DNA of 64,000 nucleotides from assembly GCA_032433765.1 (NCBI GenBank), contig JAVIAB010000073.1:54907787-54971786 (forward strand), in the 5' to 3' direction. Position numbers and translations under genes: made by a program. Positions 1-9,590 of this stretch are shown here, piece by piece. The first letter of the stretch is position 1; every line of letters begins with the position of its first letter. The notes under the pieces were generated by a model. That model ran no database searches. It saw only the letters and a program-made list of their open reading frames with translations, and was not told where the DNA came from. This DNA comes from Megaustenia siamemsis (lineage: Eukaryota > Mollusca > Gastropoda > Stylommatophora > Ariophantidae).

Positions 1-61
1 ACACCAAACAATACTACCCACCAGCCACTTTTAGTTCAAAACTAGAAAGTCGTTGAGGCAA

Positions 62-345
62 CGAAAATGTGGCTAAACGGGAGAATGTTGAGAATACCAT
101 ATACAGGTGATGATGACGTTCTAATAGAGGCCAGAGCCAAGTGAAAGCTAATTTACAACATCAGGAGGAAACGATCATTATTTTCTGGTCGTGTAACGAG
201 AGGGGACAACTGGAATAGATTGTGACAACTGGAATAGATTGTGATAACTGGAATAGATTGTGATAACTGAAAAAGATTGTGACAACTGGAATAGATTGTC
301 TGTGATAACTGGAAAAGATTGTGAAAACTGGGATAGTATGAATTA
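62..345 (+). mobile_element. LINE-A 3' fragment with internal repeat expansion
   Basis: This is a 5'- and 3'-truncated non-LTR retrotransposon fragment. The decayed reading resembles the C-terminal region of LINE-A elsewhere in the window: an RMLRIP-like segment near 85-100, then a segment matching the FFGHVMRREQLEYIV motif around 180-230. From 205 to about 330 the codons for the EQLEYIVT segment are expanded into six or seven 19-21 bp units with the core aactggaatagattgtg. No open reading frame survives. Assignment rests on similarity to the copies at 19417, 22890, 34555 and 50950. Confidence 0.7.
205..330. repeat. 19-21 bp minisatellite inside LINE-A
   Basis: About six and a half imperfect units of the form gacaactggaatagattgt stand head to tail. 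The unit is a piece of LINE-A coding sequence, so the array arose by local expansion inside a dead element. Confidence 0.85.
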
Positions 346-905
346 TGTATATATAATATGAGTAATTTCTTATAAACAATTAAATTGATCTACCAGTGTC
401 AAGAGATCGGCCGTTCGACTTCTAGTTTCACCAAGCCTTAAACAGGTAGTGGAGGTTTTTCTTTATTCTTGAAAGGAAAGACAGTCAGGTAGTCCAGTAC
501 AAACATTAGTACCCAAAGACGTATCACATATTGGCACTAACACCATATTTGCTACACTCGAAGCGTGACGGGACCCTTTCATACTGTTTGCCTGCACAGC
601 GCGAAGCGCTCTTTTAAGACATGATCTTTTCAATAGTTATGTTCTTTCTTTCATCTGCGAACGTTAAGTATTTATGCTTGATGTTAACAGCAAAATTCTG
701 GTGAAAATACATGAGTCGAGAGTATATTGTACCTTCTGTGCAATCGTGGCATGTATAAAATGTTATAATTGTTCTTTGCTAATTATTATCAGTAAGTCTA
801 GCCAATGAAAACAAACAAAATTAGAAAATGTATGTTTTTTGTTAGTGAAAAATTAAACTGGGATCTGTTGAAATGAAGTGTCCCTCTAGACAGAACTTTG
901 TATTA
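346..905. other. no recognisable feature
   Basis: AT-rich sequence with no supported reading frame, splice-flanked exon or repeat that I recognise. Confidence 0.5.
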
Positions 906-906
906 G

Positions 907-1752
907 TCTTAGCATGACAGTGTGTGCTATCTTACACATTCTAGCATAACAGTGTGTGCTATCTTACACATTATAAGCATGATAGTGTGTGCTATCTTAC
1001 ACGTTCTAGCATGACAGTGTGTGCTCACTTACATATTCTAGTATAACAGTGTGTGCTCGCTAACGCATTCTAGCATAATTGTGTGTGCTTACTTACACAT
1101 TCTAGCATGACAGTGTGTGCTCACTTACACATTCTAGCATGACAGTGTGTGCTCACTTACACATTCTAGCATGACAGTGTGCGCTCGTTTACACATTCTA
1201 TCATGACAGTGTGTGCTCACTTACACATTCTAGCGTAATTGTGTGTGCTTACTCACACATTCTAGCATGACAGTGTGTAGTTGCTTATACATTCTAGCAT
1301 GACAGTGTGTAGTTGCTTATACACTCTAGCATGACAGTGTGTAGTTGCTTATACATTCTAGCATGACAGTGTGTAGTTGCTTATACATTCTAGCATGACA
1401 GTGTGTGCTCGTTAATACATTCTAGCATAATTGTGTGTGCTTACTCACACATTCTAGCATGACAGTGTGTAGTTGCTTATACATTCTAGCATGACAGTGT
1501 GTGCTCGTTTTTCTTTTTACATTCTAGCATGACAGTGTGTGCACACTTTTCTTTTTACATTCTAGCATGACAGTGTGTAGTTGCTTATACATTCTAGCAT
1601 GACAGTGTGTAGTTGCTTATACATTCTAGCATGACAGTGTGTAGTTGCTTATACATTCTAGCATGACAGTGTGTGCTCGCTTTTCTTTTTACATTCTAGC
1701 ATGACAGTGTGTTCTCGCTTTTCTTTTTACATTCTAGCATGACACCGTGTAT
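907..1752. repeat. 32-bp minisatellite, about 26 units
   Basis: A tandem array whose common unit is 32 bp, with the core cattctagcatgacagtgtg followed by a variable part. At least four variants occur: gctcacttaca, tagttgcttata, gctcgttaata, and a longer one carrying tttttctttttaca. Variants occur in runs (several tagttgcttata units in a row), which fits unequal exchange spreading local variants. It has no coding potential. Confidence 0.9.
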
Positions 1753-2459
1753 TCTCTAATGACATGACTTCACAAACAACAATCTTCTTGTTAGAAAACA
1801 TCATTAGCGACCAATGATTGATTACACATAAAACTACGATTTAAAAAAAAAAAGTTAATTTAAGCGCCAGGATGTTAACTTATATAAGAAATGGGCGAAA
1901 CAACAAATTAAACTTCCACAGAATGGTAACTTAACATGCACTCTCTTAAAAGAGAATTAATTACAGGAAAAACGATATCCCCCAATAAAAGGTGGATCAC
2001 AAACCTCCTTCATACATTAAACCTTTGTTACATAAATGTATTTGTACAATCCCTCCCCCCCCTTTTTTTCCTCCCCCACCCCCTTAGTCGCATAAACCCG
2101 TTCTTACTATCCCATTTCCTACATAAACAATCATTACAAATTCATACAAACAATCATTACAAATTCATACAACACGAAGGAAGTGAACTATTATAACGTA
2201 AGAATCATTTTCCTGCAGTCTAATTTTAACAGCTTAAAGACAACATCAACATGTTTAACTATCTTTATAGCGTTAAATATCTTTATAGAGGATTTGTCAA
2301 CCAACACCGGGCTGACACAATCAGTCGCTGTGTGCTGAAGAATATTTTGAGGAGAAAATCGAAGCAACTATGGGTGTGTCCAGAGTGTTGTGATGATGAT
2401 CCTAATTTGACATAACATAACATAAATTATATCTCATTTGTTTATCTCATTTGTAATAT
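1753..2459. other. no recognisable feature
   Basis: AT-rich sequence with a pyrimidine-rich stretch at 2050-2085 and a local direct repeat of ttacaaattcatacaaacaa near 2135-2170. No gene is supported. Confidence 0.5.
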
Positions 2460-2890
2460 TAAAAACTAGTTCTTCGTCGTCTTCTTCTATTCTTCCTATT
2501 TTTACAACTGAGAGTAGAAGTAGATACAAAGTTCTGGTTCTTGCTATTCTGCCAGCCTCAGTGACTGACACTTGATGCCATTATCTTTTCTCTGTTGTCA
2601 CTCCAATGTAGTCAGTCTGTGTCTTCCTCGGTCTCTGTGTCCTCTTTGTGTGTATGCCTTGCATGATATGACATAATTAGGCATTCTCTCCAGGTGGACA
2701 AACCTTGTTATCTGTTCTCTTTGTCATTTATTTACTATCAACTCTACCAGATTGTTCTCTTATAATGTTATTTCAGTATATTTTTGTCTCTTCTGGACAT
2801 TTCTACAATTTTTCTCGAAAATCTCATCTTCATGGTGACTAACTTTCTTTTCTGACTAGTTGTGAGTGACTATGTTTGACAATGATAACA
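2460..2890 (-). mobile_element. decayed LINE 3' fragment (LINE-K)
   Basis: Read on the minus strand, the sequence gives a broken frame containing QRPRKTQTDYIGV and a basic, glutamate-rich end. This resembles the region downstream of reverse transcriptase in non-LTR elements, where an RGRPRxxWxD-type segment precedes the stop. Several stops and frameshifts are present. The family is uncertain; an unrelated basic sequence cannot be excluded. Confidence 0.35.
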
Positions 2891-2974
2891 ATGAATGGAA
2901 ATAAATGTGTTTTTGGATTGTATAAGATGTTTCATTGTGCCCATTGTCGCGGTCTTCTGTTATAAGAGAGAAGC

Positions 2975-3150
2975 TTCATTCATTGGGTGCCATCTCCACA
3001 TCGAAGTTTGGTTACGAAGGAGCGCCATTTTACTCTTGCTTGTCTTCACGGTTCACGTTGTCATAGGTTCACCTGTCCATTTTTTAATGTTATCAATCCA
3101 CTCTAGTTTGGTCTTTTTCTGCCTCACCCACCTCAAGCTGTCTCAAACAC
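2975..3150 (-). mobile_element. LINE-C-like 3' end fragment
   Basis: The minus strand encodes a line ending LEWIDNIKKWTGEPMTT and then a basic segment ending SKMALLRNQTSMWRWHP. It matches segment by segment the LINE-C C-terminus seen at 15954-16211 (WMSNIKRWTNQPMTT, then AEWRSMVANLRCG). The copy is old, with internal stops. Confidence 0.6.
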
Positions 3151-3254
3151 TGATCCTTATCACTCCCTCAGTTACATTAAATGCGTCCATATGACTCCCA
3201 TTGCATCATTATATAAACTTGCCCCCCACCACTCCCTTTTCCAGTGTATAAAAA

Positions 3255-3418
3255 CGATGGTAATGAAGTCGATATTACGCCCGTGTCGCTTTACTTTCCC
3301 TGAAAAAAATCCAGTACCCATTAAAGGCTGGGTGAACTCGGAAGCCGTCGGTTGGAATCGAACCTTACCCCTTGTCCTTTGTAGTCCAGTTCACTAACCA
3401 CTGAGCTATCGCGACTCC
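3255..3418 (-). mobile_element. SINE-1, 3'-truncated copy
   Basis: A tRNA-derived short element on the minus strand. Its head carries an A-box-like tagctcagtggttagtgaa and a B-box-like aggttcgattcc, followed by the family's central part (ttcacccagccttta, ttactggattttt). Similarity stops inside the element near 3255, so the last third is missing. Confidence 0.8.
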
Positions 3419-3780
3419 CAATTTGTAATAGTAATTGTGGTTTAATATAACCATACAAATATAGTATGAGGTTGAATGGACCATGCCTTGCGAAGAGAAC
3501 AAAAAAAAAACAACTGCCAGCCTGCTGTCTCTCATTACATAAACTCGTGCTCCCATCCCCTTCTCCCTCAAAAACCCAAATATACAAACTCGTCCTCCCC
3601 TCCCATGTAGTTCTCTGATTTCGCCATTAGCAACTTCCATAATTCAGAAACACACCTCAACATAGGCCTACCCCTTAATATTCAAACACAATTATTAAGA
3701 AAATGGATAAAAGGACACCAGAGCTTGTAAAACAACGTCCACCTCTCTATTAATATCTTAATCGTACTATTATTCTCACG
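3419..3780. other. no recognisable feature
   Basis: AT-rich, with a short A-run and pyrimidine-rich stretches. Minus-strand reading frames here have no recognisable domain. Confidence 0.45.
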
Positions 3781-3784
3781 TTAA

Positions 3785-5300
3785 ATTATAGGGGTATATC
3801 CCTCCTGAGTATAACTGGAAAGGCATTCGCAAGAATTGTTTTAAAGCGCCTACATCAATTGGCGGAACGTATCCTTCCTGAGTCCCAGTGTGGGTTTAGA
3901 GCTGGACGGTCAACCACGGATATGATTTTTACTCTCCGCCAGTTGTAAGAAAAATTAGAGGAACAAAGAAGACCTCTATTTATAGCCTTTGTTGATCTCA
4001 CAAAGGCATTTGACACAGTGAGCAGGGCAGGTCTATACAAAGTTTTGGAAAATGTTGGCTGCCCTCCTACATAACTTAAGCTGATCAAGTCGTTTCACAA
4101 CAATATGTCTGCCATCATCCAGTTCGATGGTAGATCTTCCCAGCCCTTTGAGATGAACTGTGGAATCAAACAAGGACGTATCCATGCCCCTACTCGGGAA
4201 AATATTTTACGCTGCCCTTCTACACAATGCGTTTGAAACCGTCTCTGGAGACATCTACATCCGTACAAGATCTGACGGCTCCTTATTCAATCTTGCACGT
4301 CTGAGGTCAAAATTAAAAACAACTGAGACCCTAATCAAGGAACTTTTATTTGCTGATGATGCAGCACTGGTTGCTCAAGATGAATCCATCCTGCAGTCAA
4401 TGATTGACAAACCAGCTAGATCATGTAAACTATTCTCCCTATCAGTAAATATCCAGAAGACTACGGTGCTTCAACAAGGTGTAGCCAACCCCACAGCTAT
4501 ATCATTAAATAACATACGTCTTGAACCTGTGAGAAAGTTCACCTATCTTGGTTCTATGGTCACAACTAATGTCTCCCTTGAAGAAGAAATAAATTCCTGA
4601 ATCGGAAAGGCAGCTTCTACATTTGGTAAACTTAAATATAGATCATGGGCCAACACCAATTTAACACTGAGGACTGAGATTCAAATTTACCAAAAGTTGT
4701 GTGCTTAGTACACTTCTATATGGATCAGAAACTTGGACTACCTATGCAGGACAGGAGAAAAGATTAAACAGCTTTCATGTACGTTGCCTTCGCAAGATTA
4801 TGAACATCAAATGGCTGGACAAAGTAACTAACTCTAATGTCTTACAATGAGCCAAATTCCCATCGATCATGGCAACATTTAGGATTCGTAGACTAAGGTG
4901 GCTGGGCCGTGTAAGAAGAATGGCAAACAATCGTATTCCCAAACAAATATTGTATGGCAAACTTAAGGACAGAAAGAGACCAAAGGGCAGACCAGTGCTG
5001 AGATATAAGGATGTATGCAAGGCTTCCTTGAGGGAATTTTCTATAAGTGAAAGAAACTGGAAAAATATGGCTGCGGATTGTAGCACATGGAGTGCAAAAC
5101 TAAAAAATGGCACAGCAACTTTCGAGACAGTGCTGATATCAAATTCAGAAGACAAAAGGAGCAAGAGAAAAGAGACAAGGCCAGGTACCACAAATACACC
5201 TTGCTCGTTCTGTGGATGGATCTGTCTGTCCTGGATTCGTGGCAAATTCAGCCACGAGAGAAGATGTTCAGTAAAGCAGCACCCAGTATGAGACACTAAT
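3785..5300 (+). mobile_element. LINE-B retrotransposon, reverse transcriptase to C-terminus, degenerate
   Basis: A 5'-truncated non-LTR retrotransposon. The translated line runs through canonical reverse transcriptase blocks: FARIVLKRLHQLAERILPES then GFRAGRSTTDMIF, FVDLTKAFDTV (first catalytic Asp, about 3985-4020), a CGIKQG block near 4160, and LFADDAALVAQDE (FADD catalytic pair, about 4345-4385). KFTYLGSMVTT follows. The C-terminus at 4869-5291 contains LRWLGRVRRM, KRPKGRPVLRYKDVC and a cysteine-histidine end (CSFCG then FSHERRC) typical of one LINE group. At least three frameshifts and several stops make it inactive. Related copies lie at 7140-8950, 33740-34050 and 41561-42180. Confidence 0.85.
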
Positions 5301-6104
5301 GCTTTACCAAACTACTGACTTATCATGATTGTTTGCTACCAACCGTCTGTCAAGATGCCAAAGGTCATATATTCTCACGTGACCATGGACCAACAAAGTT
5401 TGATAAACTGTGCACTAGGAGGACAATAACAAAATGTCTCCTTTTAGCACGATCTTGAGAAATTTTGTGTAGGGTATCCCAAGTATGATCCAAGTTGTGT
5501 ATCTCTGTTATGACTGGACAACACATCTTTTGCTTATCTATCACTCGACTTCTCTCCAGAGTCCACAGTAAGGTAGTTCTGTGGATGGTCTATTGGATCT
5601 CTTCTACATGTCTGGTAATTTTGTAATCATGAATAGTAAGTGATAGATCATATTGTGTAGTTTCCACATGGAAGTTAGCTTAAAGCAGAGAACAGTTTAC
5701 AATATCTCTTGCCTTAATGATACATGCTGTCATTGGCTCTCCTCCATATGTTGTTTTTATCTGTTTCATTTATAGTGTATTTTCCCTTTGAAGAAGACAT
5801 TCAATACATTATTGCATCTAAATTATGTTGATTAATAAGACCTCACTAATATGGCGATCTTACACTATCAAACACAAATAAACGTGCAATTGCTCAGCAT
5901 GTTCAAGTAACAGACACTGTCTTATTCAGCTCCTCATATGTTAAGCCTACATAAAGAAAATAAACCCAATAGAAAAGCAATCTTTAAAAAAAATGAATAC
6001 TAAAAAATATTATATGGGTCATACAGTGCATACATATGTGTAACAATTTCCACCCAGCAATATTAACACGTGGCTAACAACGTTCTGGTTAAACTGAGAC
6101 AGGC
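5301..6104. other. no recognisable feature
   Basis: AT-rich sequence after the LINE-B stop. No exon, RNA gene or repeat could be supported. Confidence 0.5.
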
Positions 6105-6400
6105 CCGCCAAGCCATCAGTGGATAATATATTGCTGCAAGAGGTAGATCAAGGAAAACAACAATGGCAATATTAAATGACTATGAGGCAGAACAGCAAAA
6201 AACAAAACAGTGTAACACAAACAACTGTAAATCAACACATAAAAATAAAAGAAGTCATGGTAATAGGGAAAGAGAAGCAAAGCATAATAAATACATCAAT
6301 AGAGGTGAGATAAATATATAACTCAACTGAGAACACAGGCATAGGTAACATAATTTAAGTATCTGGGAACAAAATTCTCCAATGAGGCAAAATAGACAAC
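6105..6400 (+). mobile_element. possible heavily decayed LINE fragment
   Basis: A broken plus-strand reading ends in a segment resembling the KEVMVIGK...IKYLGTKFSNEA region that follows the catalytic block in LINE reverse transcriptases. It is heavily mutated and has no intact frame longer than about 50 codons. I could not place it in one of the window's families. Confidence 0.3.
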
Positions 6401-6979
6401 AACAACAAAAAAAACATTTGGTGCAGCAAGGCAAACTAAGTAATGGGATAGCTAACCCCTTTCCTACAACACAAGACTGTCAATGTTTGACAAAAGACAT
6501 TTTATATAAACCATATTTATCCCTACTTTGTGTTACCAGTGTCAAATGTTGTCCCTCGTCATAAGTTTTTTTTTTTTTTCTGGCAGTACCAGCACCTATT
6601 TTTATGTTAAAATTTCATTTTATTGACAGAAAAATGTACTTTGTGGTTTTCATGAATATCTTCAAGTAAATAAATTGCCAAACATACTACTTCATCTAGT
6701 GATAGTTATTTCTCTAAGAAGAACTGTATAACTTCATCTATGTCATCTCTGATTGTCTGGACAACCTCTACACTCTACTCTACAGTTTTTACAATTATAT
6801 GTGGACATGTATAAAGATGCATCTGCTGTCCCAATTATGACATATTTCTCAATAAATGTATTCTAAATGCTATTTACGTGGCTTCTAAATCAACTATTTT
6901 CATGAATTTTAAATATTACAGTAAATAAATAATATCTATATACTATATAATTATAACTACCTAATGTTTTTTTTCCCTT

Positions 6980-7015
<36 letters not shown>

Positions 7016-7139
7016 ACCAGAACTCTATCATCCAATCCTATAAAATGAGAAAATTGTCAGCAATATACTAGGTCTCTGAAGCATTGGTATTTTGTACCAA
7101 TAATAATAATACACTAAAATTCTTAAAGTAGGGCAACAT
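6401..7139. other. no gene; poly-A tract
   Basis: AT-rich sequence with an uninterrupted run of about 25 A at 6987-7011. It could be a retroposon tail, but no body is recognisable upstream. Confidence 0.45.
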
Positions 7140-7431
7140 TTGTTTTTGCTTTTGCTCTTAGTCATGCTAAGTAGAACAGTGGGCCATCTGATCTTATGCA
7201 ATTATAAATGTCTCCTGACCTGTTTTCGAAAACGTAATTTAGAAGGGCAGCAAAAATTATGCCAAGGGGGGGGGGGCGAGGACACATCCCTGTTTCACTC
7301 CGTTGTTGACTTTAAAACTCTCTGATGAACTCCCATCAAAGTGGATTTGCATAATCAGCTTAAGTAAATTAGGTGGGCAGCCTATGCTTGCTGACGATGC
7401 AGCCCTAGTCGCTCATTATGAAGCCATATAC

Positions 7432-7687
7432 AATCGCTTGTTTACGATGAATGATGATATCGTATGACAGGGAACAGTTGGCTGTGTTCACTTTCTGCGC
7501 GGTTTCGCCTTATGTCTTTTGGCGTGTGCTGAGACTGCTACGATGGGGACTACAGTTACCTTTCTTTGTTTGGGAGATGAGTTAGTAATTCGGATGATTC
7601 CACTGGCACGGGCGGTTGAGCAATTATGGATTTTAATTCGTTTGCTGTGATACCGAGGCCTTCCATAACCAATAACCAATAATCGCT
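7432..7687 (+). mobile_element. Repeat U, 5'-truncated copy with 7-bp target duplication
   Basis: Bases 7439-7680 match the 3' third of the longer U copies at 27278 and 45695. Flanks aatcgct at 7432-7438 and 7681-7687 are identical, and LINE-B sequence resumes on both sides. The element ends in an aacc/caat-rich tail. 5' truncation plus a short duplication fits a target-primed retroposon. U has no recognised coding capacity on either strand. Confidence 0.8.
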
Positions 7688-8030
7688 GATCAACAACCTG
7701 GGCAAAGCATGCGACCTTTTTTCACTGTCAATTAGTGTTCAGAAAACAGTAATACTATGTCAAGGCGACATCAAACCTATATTAATCACTTTAAAAGATT
7801 ATCCACTAGAATCAGTTCAGAAATTCATGTATTTGGATCCACAATTACGCTAACCACTTCTCTTGATGATGAAATAAACAGCCGAATTGGTGAGGCGGCT
7901 ACAACTTTCCACAAATTCACAGAAAGGGCCTGGAACAACAAGAGTTTAACACTAAAGATCAAATTCTTAATATATCAAACTTGTGTGCTTAGCACACTAT
8001 TATACGGATCTGAAACCTGGACAACATACT

Positions 8031-8444
8031 CAAATCACGAAAAGGGAGGCGAAGGCGCGCCCCACCCAGCACCAGAGCTGGAAGTCGTCAGTGACTCATA
8101 ACTGATGGCTTGCGCCAGGATCGGTGAACCAGAACCATCCAGACCCTGCTACACCTCTCCGCGGTGCCTCCAGAAACAGACTAACCTGTCTAGTCTGGCC
8201 AAGCGAGCAGGGATCGAAGAGGGAAGACAAACCCGGTACTCAAAAATGTCGGCTGAAGTCGGATGTGTTGGGCCGAAAGGCGCAAATATCACAGTGTTAC
8301 ACTGCAAACTTCAACACAACGTAACTACGTCCACTTAACGTCCTTTTAAGGGCGGATGACGAGGAGGAAGTCTACGGTTCGTATCCGCTAGAATACCTCA
8401 AATCATCGGGCGACCGCATCATCATCATCATCAAATCACGAAAA
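8031..8444 (+). mobile_element. S2 short retroposon with 13-bp target duplication
   Basis: A non-autonomous element of 388 bp (8044-8431) flanked by caaatcacgaaaa at 8031-8043 and 8432-8444. It interrupts LINE-B between the YGSETWTT codons and the following coding segment. It begins near gcgcgccccacccagcacca and ends in a (cat)n tail. The second copy at 55446-55828 is close to identical over the body but has a (catc)n tail. No A or B box is obvious in the head. The central part is related to S3. It could be an internally deleted LINE derivative rather than a classical SINE. Confidence 0.85.
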
Positions 8445-8950
8445 AAGACTAAATGTCTTCCACATGTGATGTCTCCGCAGAATAATGCACATAAAATGGC
8501 AGGACAAAATAACCAACTTAACTGTCCTGCAAAGTGCTAAGACCCCAACAATCATGTCGATGCTCAGATGTCGAAGACTAAGATGGCTGGGGCACATCCA
8601 GCGAATGGAAGAAAAACACATTCCCAAGCAAATACTGTATGGTGAACTAATACATGGAAAAAGACAAATCGGCAGACCTAAACTACGATACAGAGATATC
8701 TGTAAATCATCTCTGAATGACTTATCCATCTGTGAAAATGACTGGGAACATCTGGTAAGTGATTGCACATCATGTATAAGGAATGGTATAACATCATTTG
8801 AGACTGTGCTAAGGCAAAACTTAGAAGAGAAAAGACTCATTGAAAAGGAATGAAAACCCTGTGGATCAGTGGGTCTGACTCATTCATTCTGTTGCCATGT
8901 GTGTTTGTCAAACATTGGTAGAATTAGCCACAAGGGAAGCTGTTCGACAA

Positions 8951-9540
8951 AAATAAAACCTAAAAAAAATTACATAATAGCTTCCACTAGACTGTCTGAC
9001 AAGATGAAAAAGGCCATATACTAAAATTATCGATGAAAACAACCATAACATGAAAATTGTAAATTGCCTGTAATTCTTGTTTTCAGTTATTTATAAAATA
9101 TGTGTCTTGAGACAGTTAAAGTCCTAAAAGTTTACCAGAAAACATTTAGGCCAGTTTTGGTTGAAAAAAAAATGTATGATTATAACAAAAAGAAAACTAT
9201 AAAAACATTAAATTGAACATCTTATATTGGAAGTAACTTGTGTAGTTTATTTTAGATGATTATTCTGAGATAGAACAGTTTTAATTTTAGGTAAATTAAA
9301 TATTTAAAATTATGCACCAATAATCTACACTGTACATATTTAAAAGTAAATTATATTACGGATTTTATAAAAAGAAAGAGTTGGGATACAATGTTGCTTA
9401 CAAGGAAAGAAGAATTCCGTAATGAACATTAATCCTGTTGAAGACGTTTTTTTAATGCTATTTACTGATTTTTTTTAATGTGCAAAATATACTAACACAT
9501 TAAAAAGAAATAATAATTACAAAAGAATATTTCTACTTAC
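8951..9540. other. AT-rich, no recognised feature
   Basis: If the minus-strand exon at 9541-9590 is real, this stretch is part of its downstream intron. No next exon could be identified. Confidence 0.4.
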
Positions 9541-9590
9541 CATTCTTTTGGAATTGGCACAGGCTTTCTAATGTACTTGCTTGCCATTAT
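9541..9590 (-). CDS. candidate first coding exon of an unidentified host gene
   Basis: On the minus strand a splice acceptor (gtgtttacag) precedes a 50-nt exon containing ATG at 9587-9585. It encodes MASKYIRKPVPIPKEW, with the last codon split, followed by a consensus donor gtaagtagaa. The combination of a clean acceptor, an in-frame start directly after the junction and a perfect GTAAGT donor is unusual in this AT-rich stretch. The remaining exons would lie at lower coordinates and were not found. I do not recognise the protein. A chance coincidence of sites remains possible. Confidence 0.4.

Larger units (their letters stand above)
7140..8950 (+). mobile_element. LINE-B copy with inverted 5' segment and two nested insertions
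   Basis: Bases 7381-8950 read LINE-B forward: LADDAALVAH at the catalytic block, then a segment like DDEINSRIGEAATTFHKF, YGSETWTT, and the C-terminus LRWLGHIQRMEEKHIPKQIL with KRQIGRPKLRYRDIC. Bases 7140-7380 read LINE-B on the opposite strand: a segment like FKVNNGVKQGCVLAPP followed by SGDIYNCIRSDGPLF. The inverted part is immediately upstream in the element, and its 5' side abuts 7381. That is the geometry of twin-priming 5' inversion. Repeat U (7439-7680) and S2 (8044-8431) interrupt the forward part, each with a target-site duplication. Confidence 0.85.

Noticed and set aside
907..1752. CRISPR-like regular array
   Set aside because: Units are contiguous with no unique spacers, and the genome is eukaryotic; it is a minisatellite.
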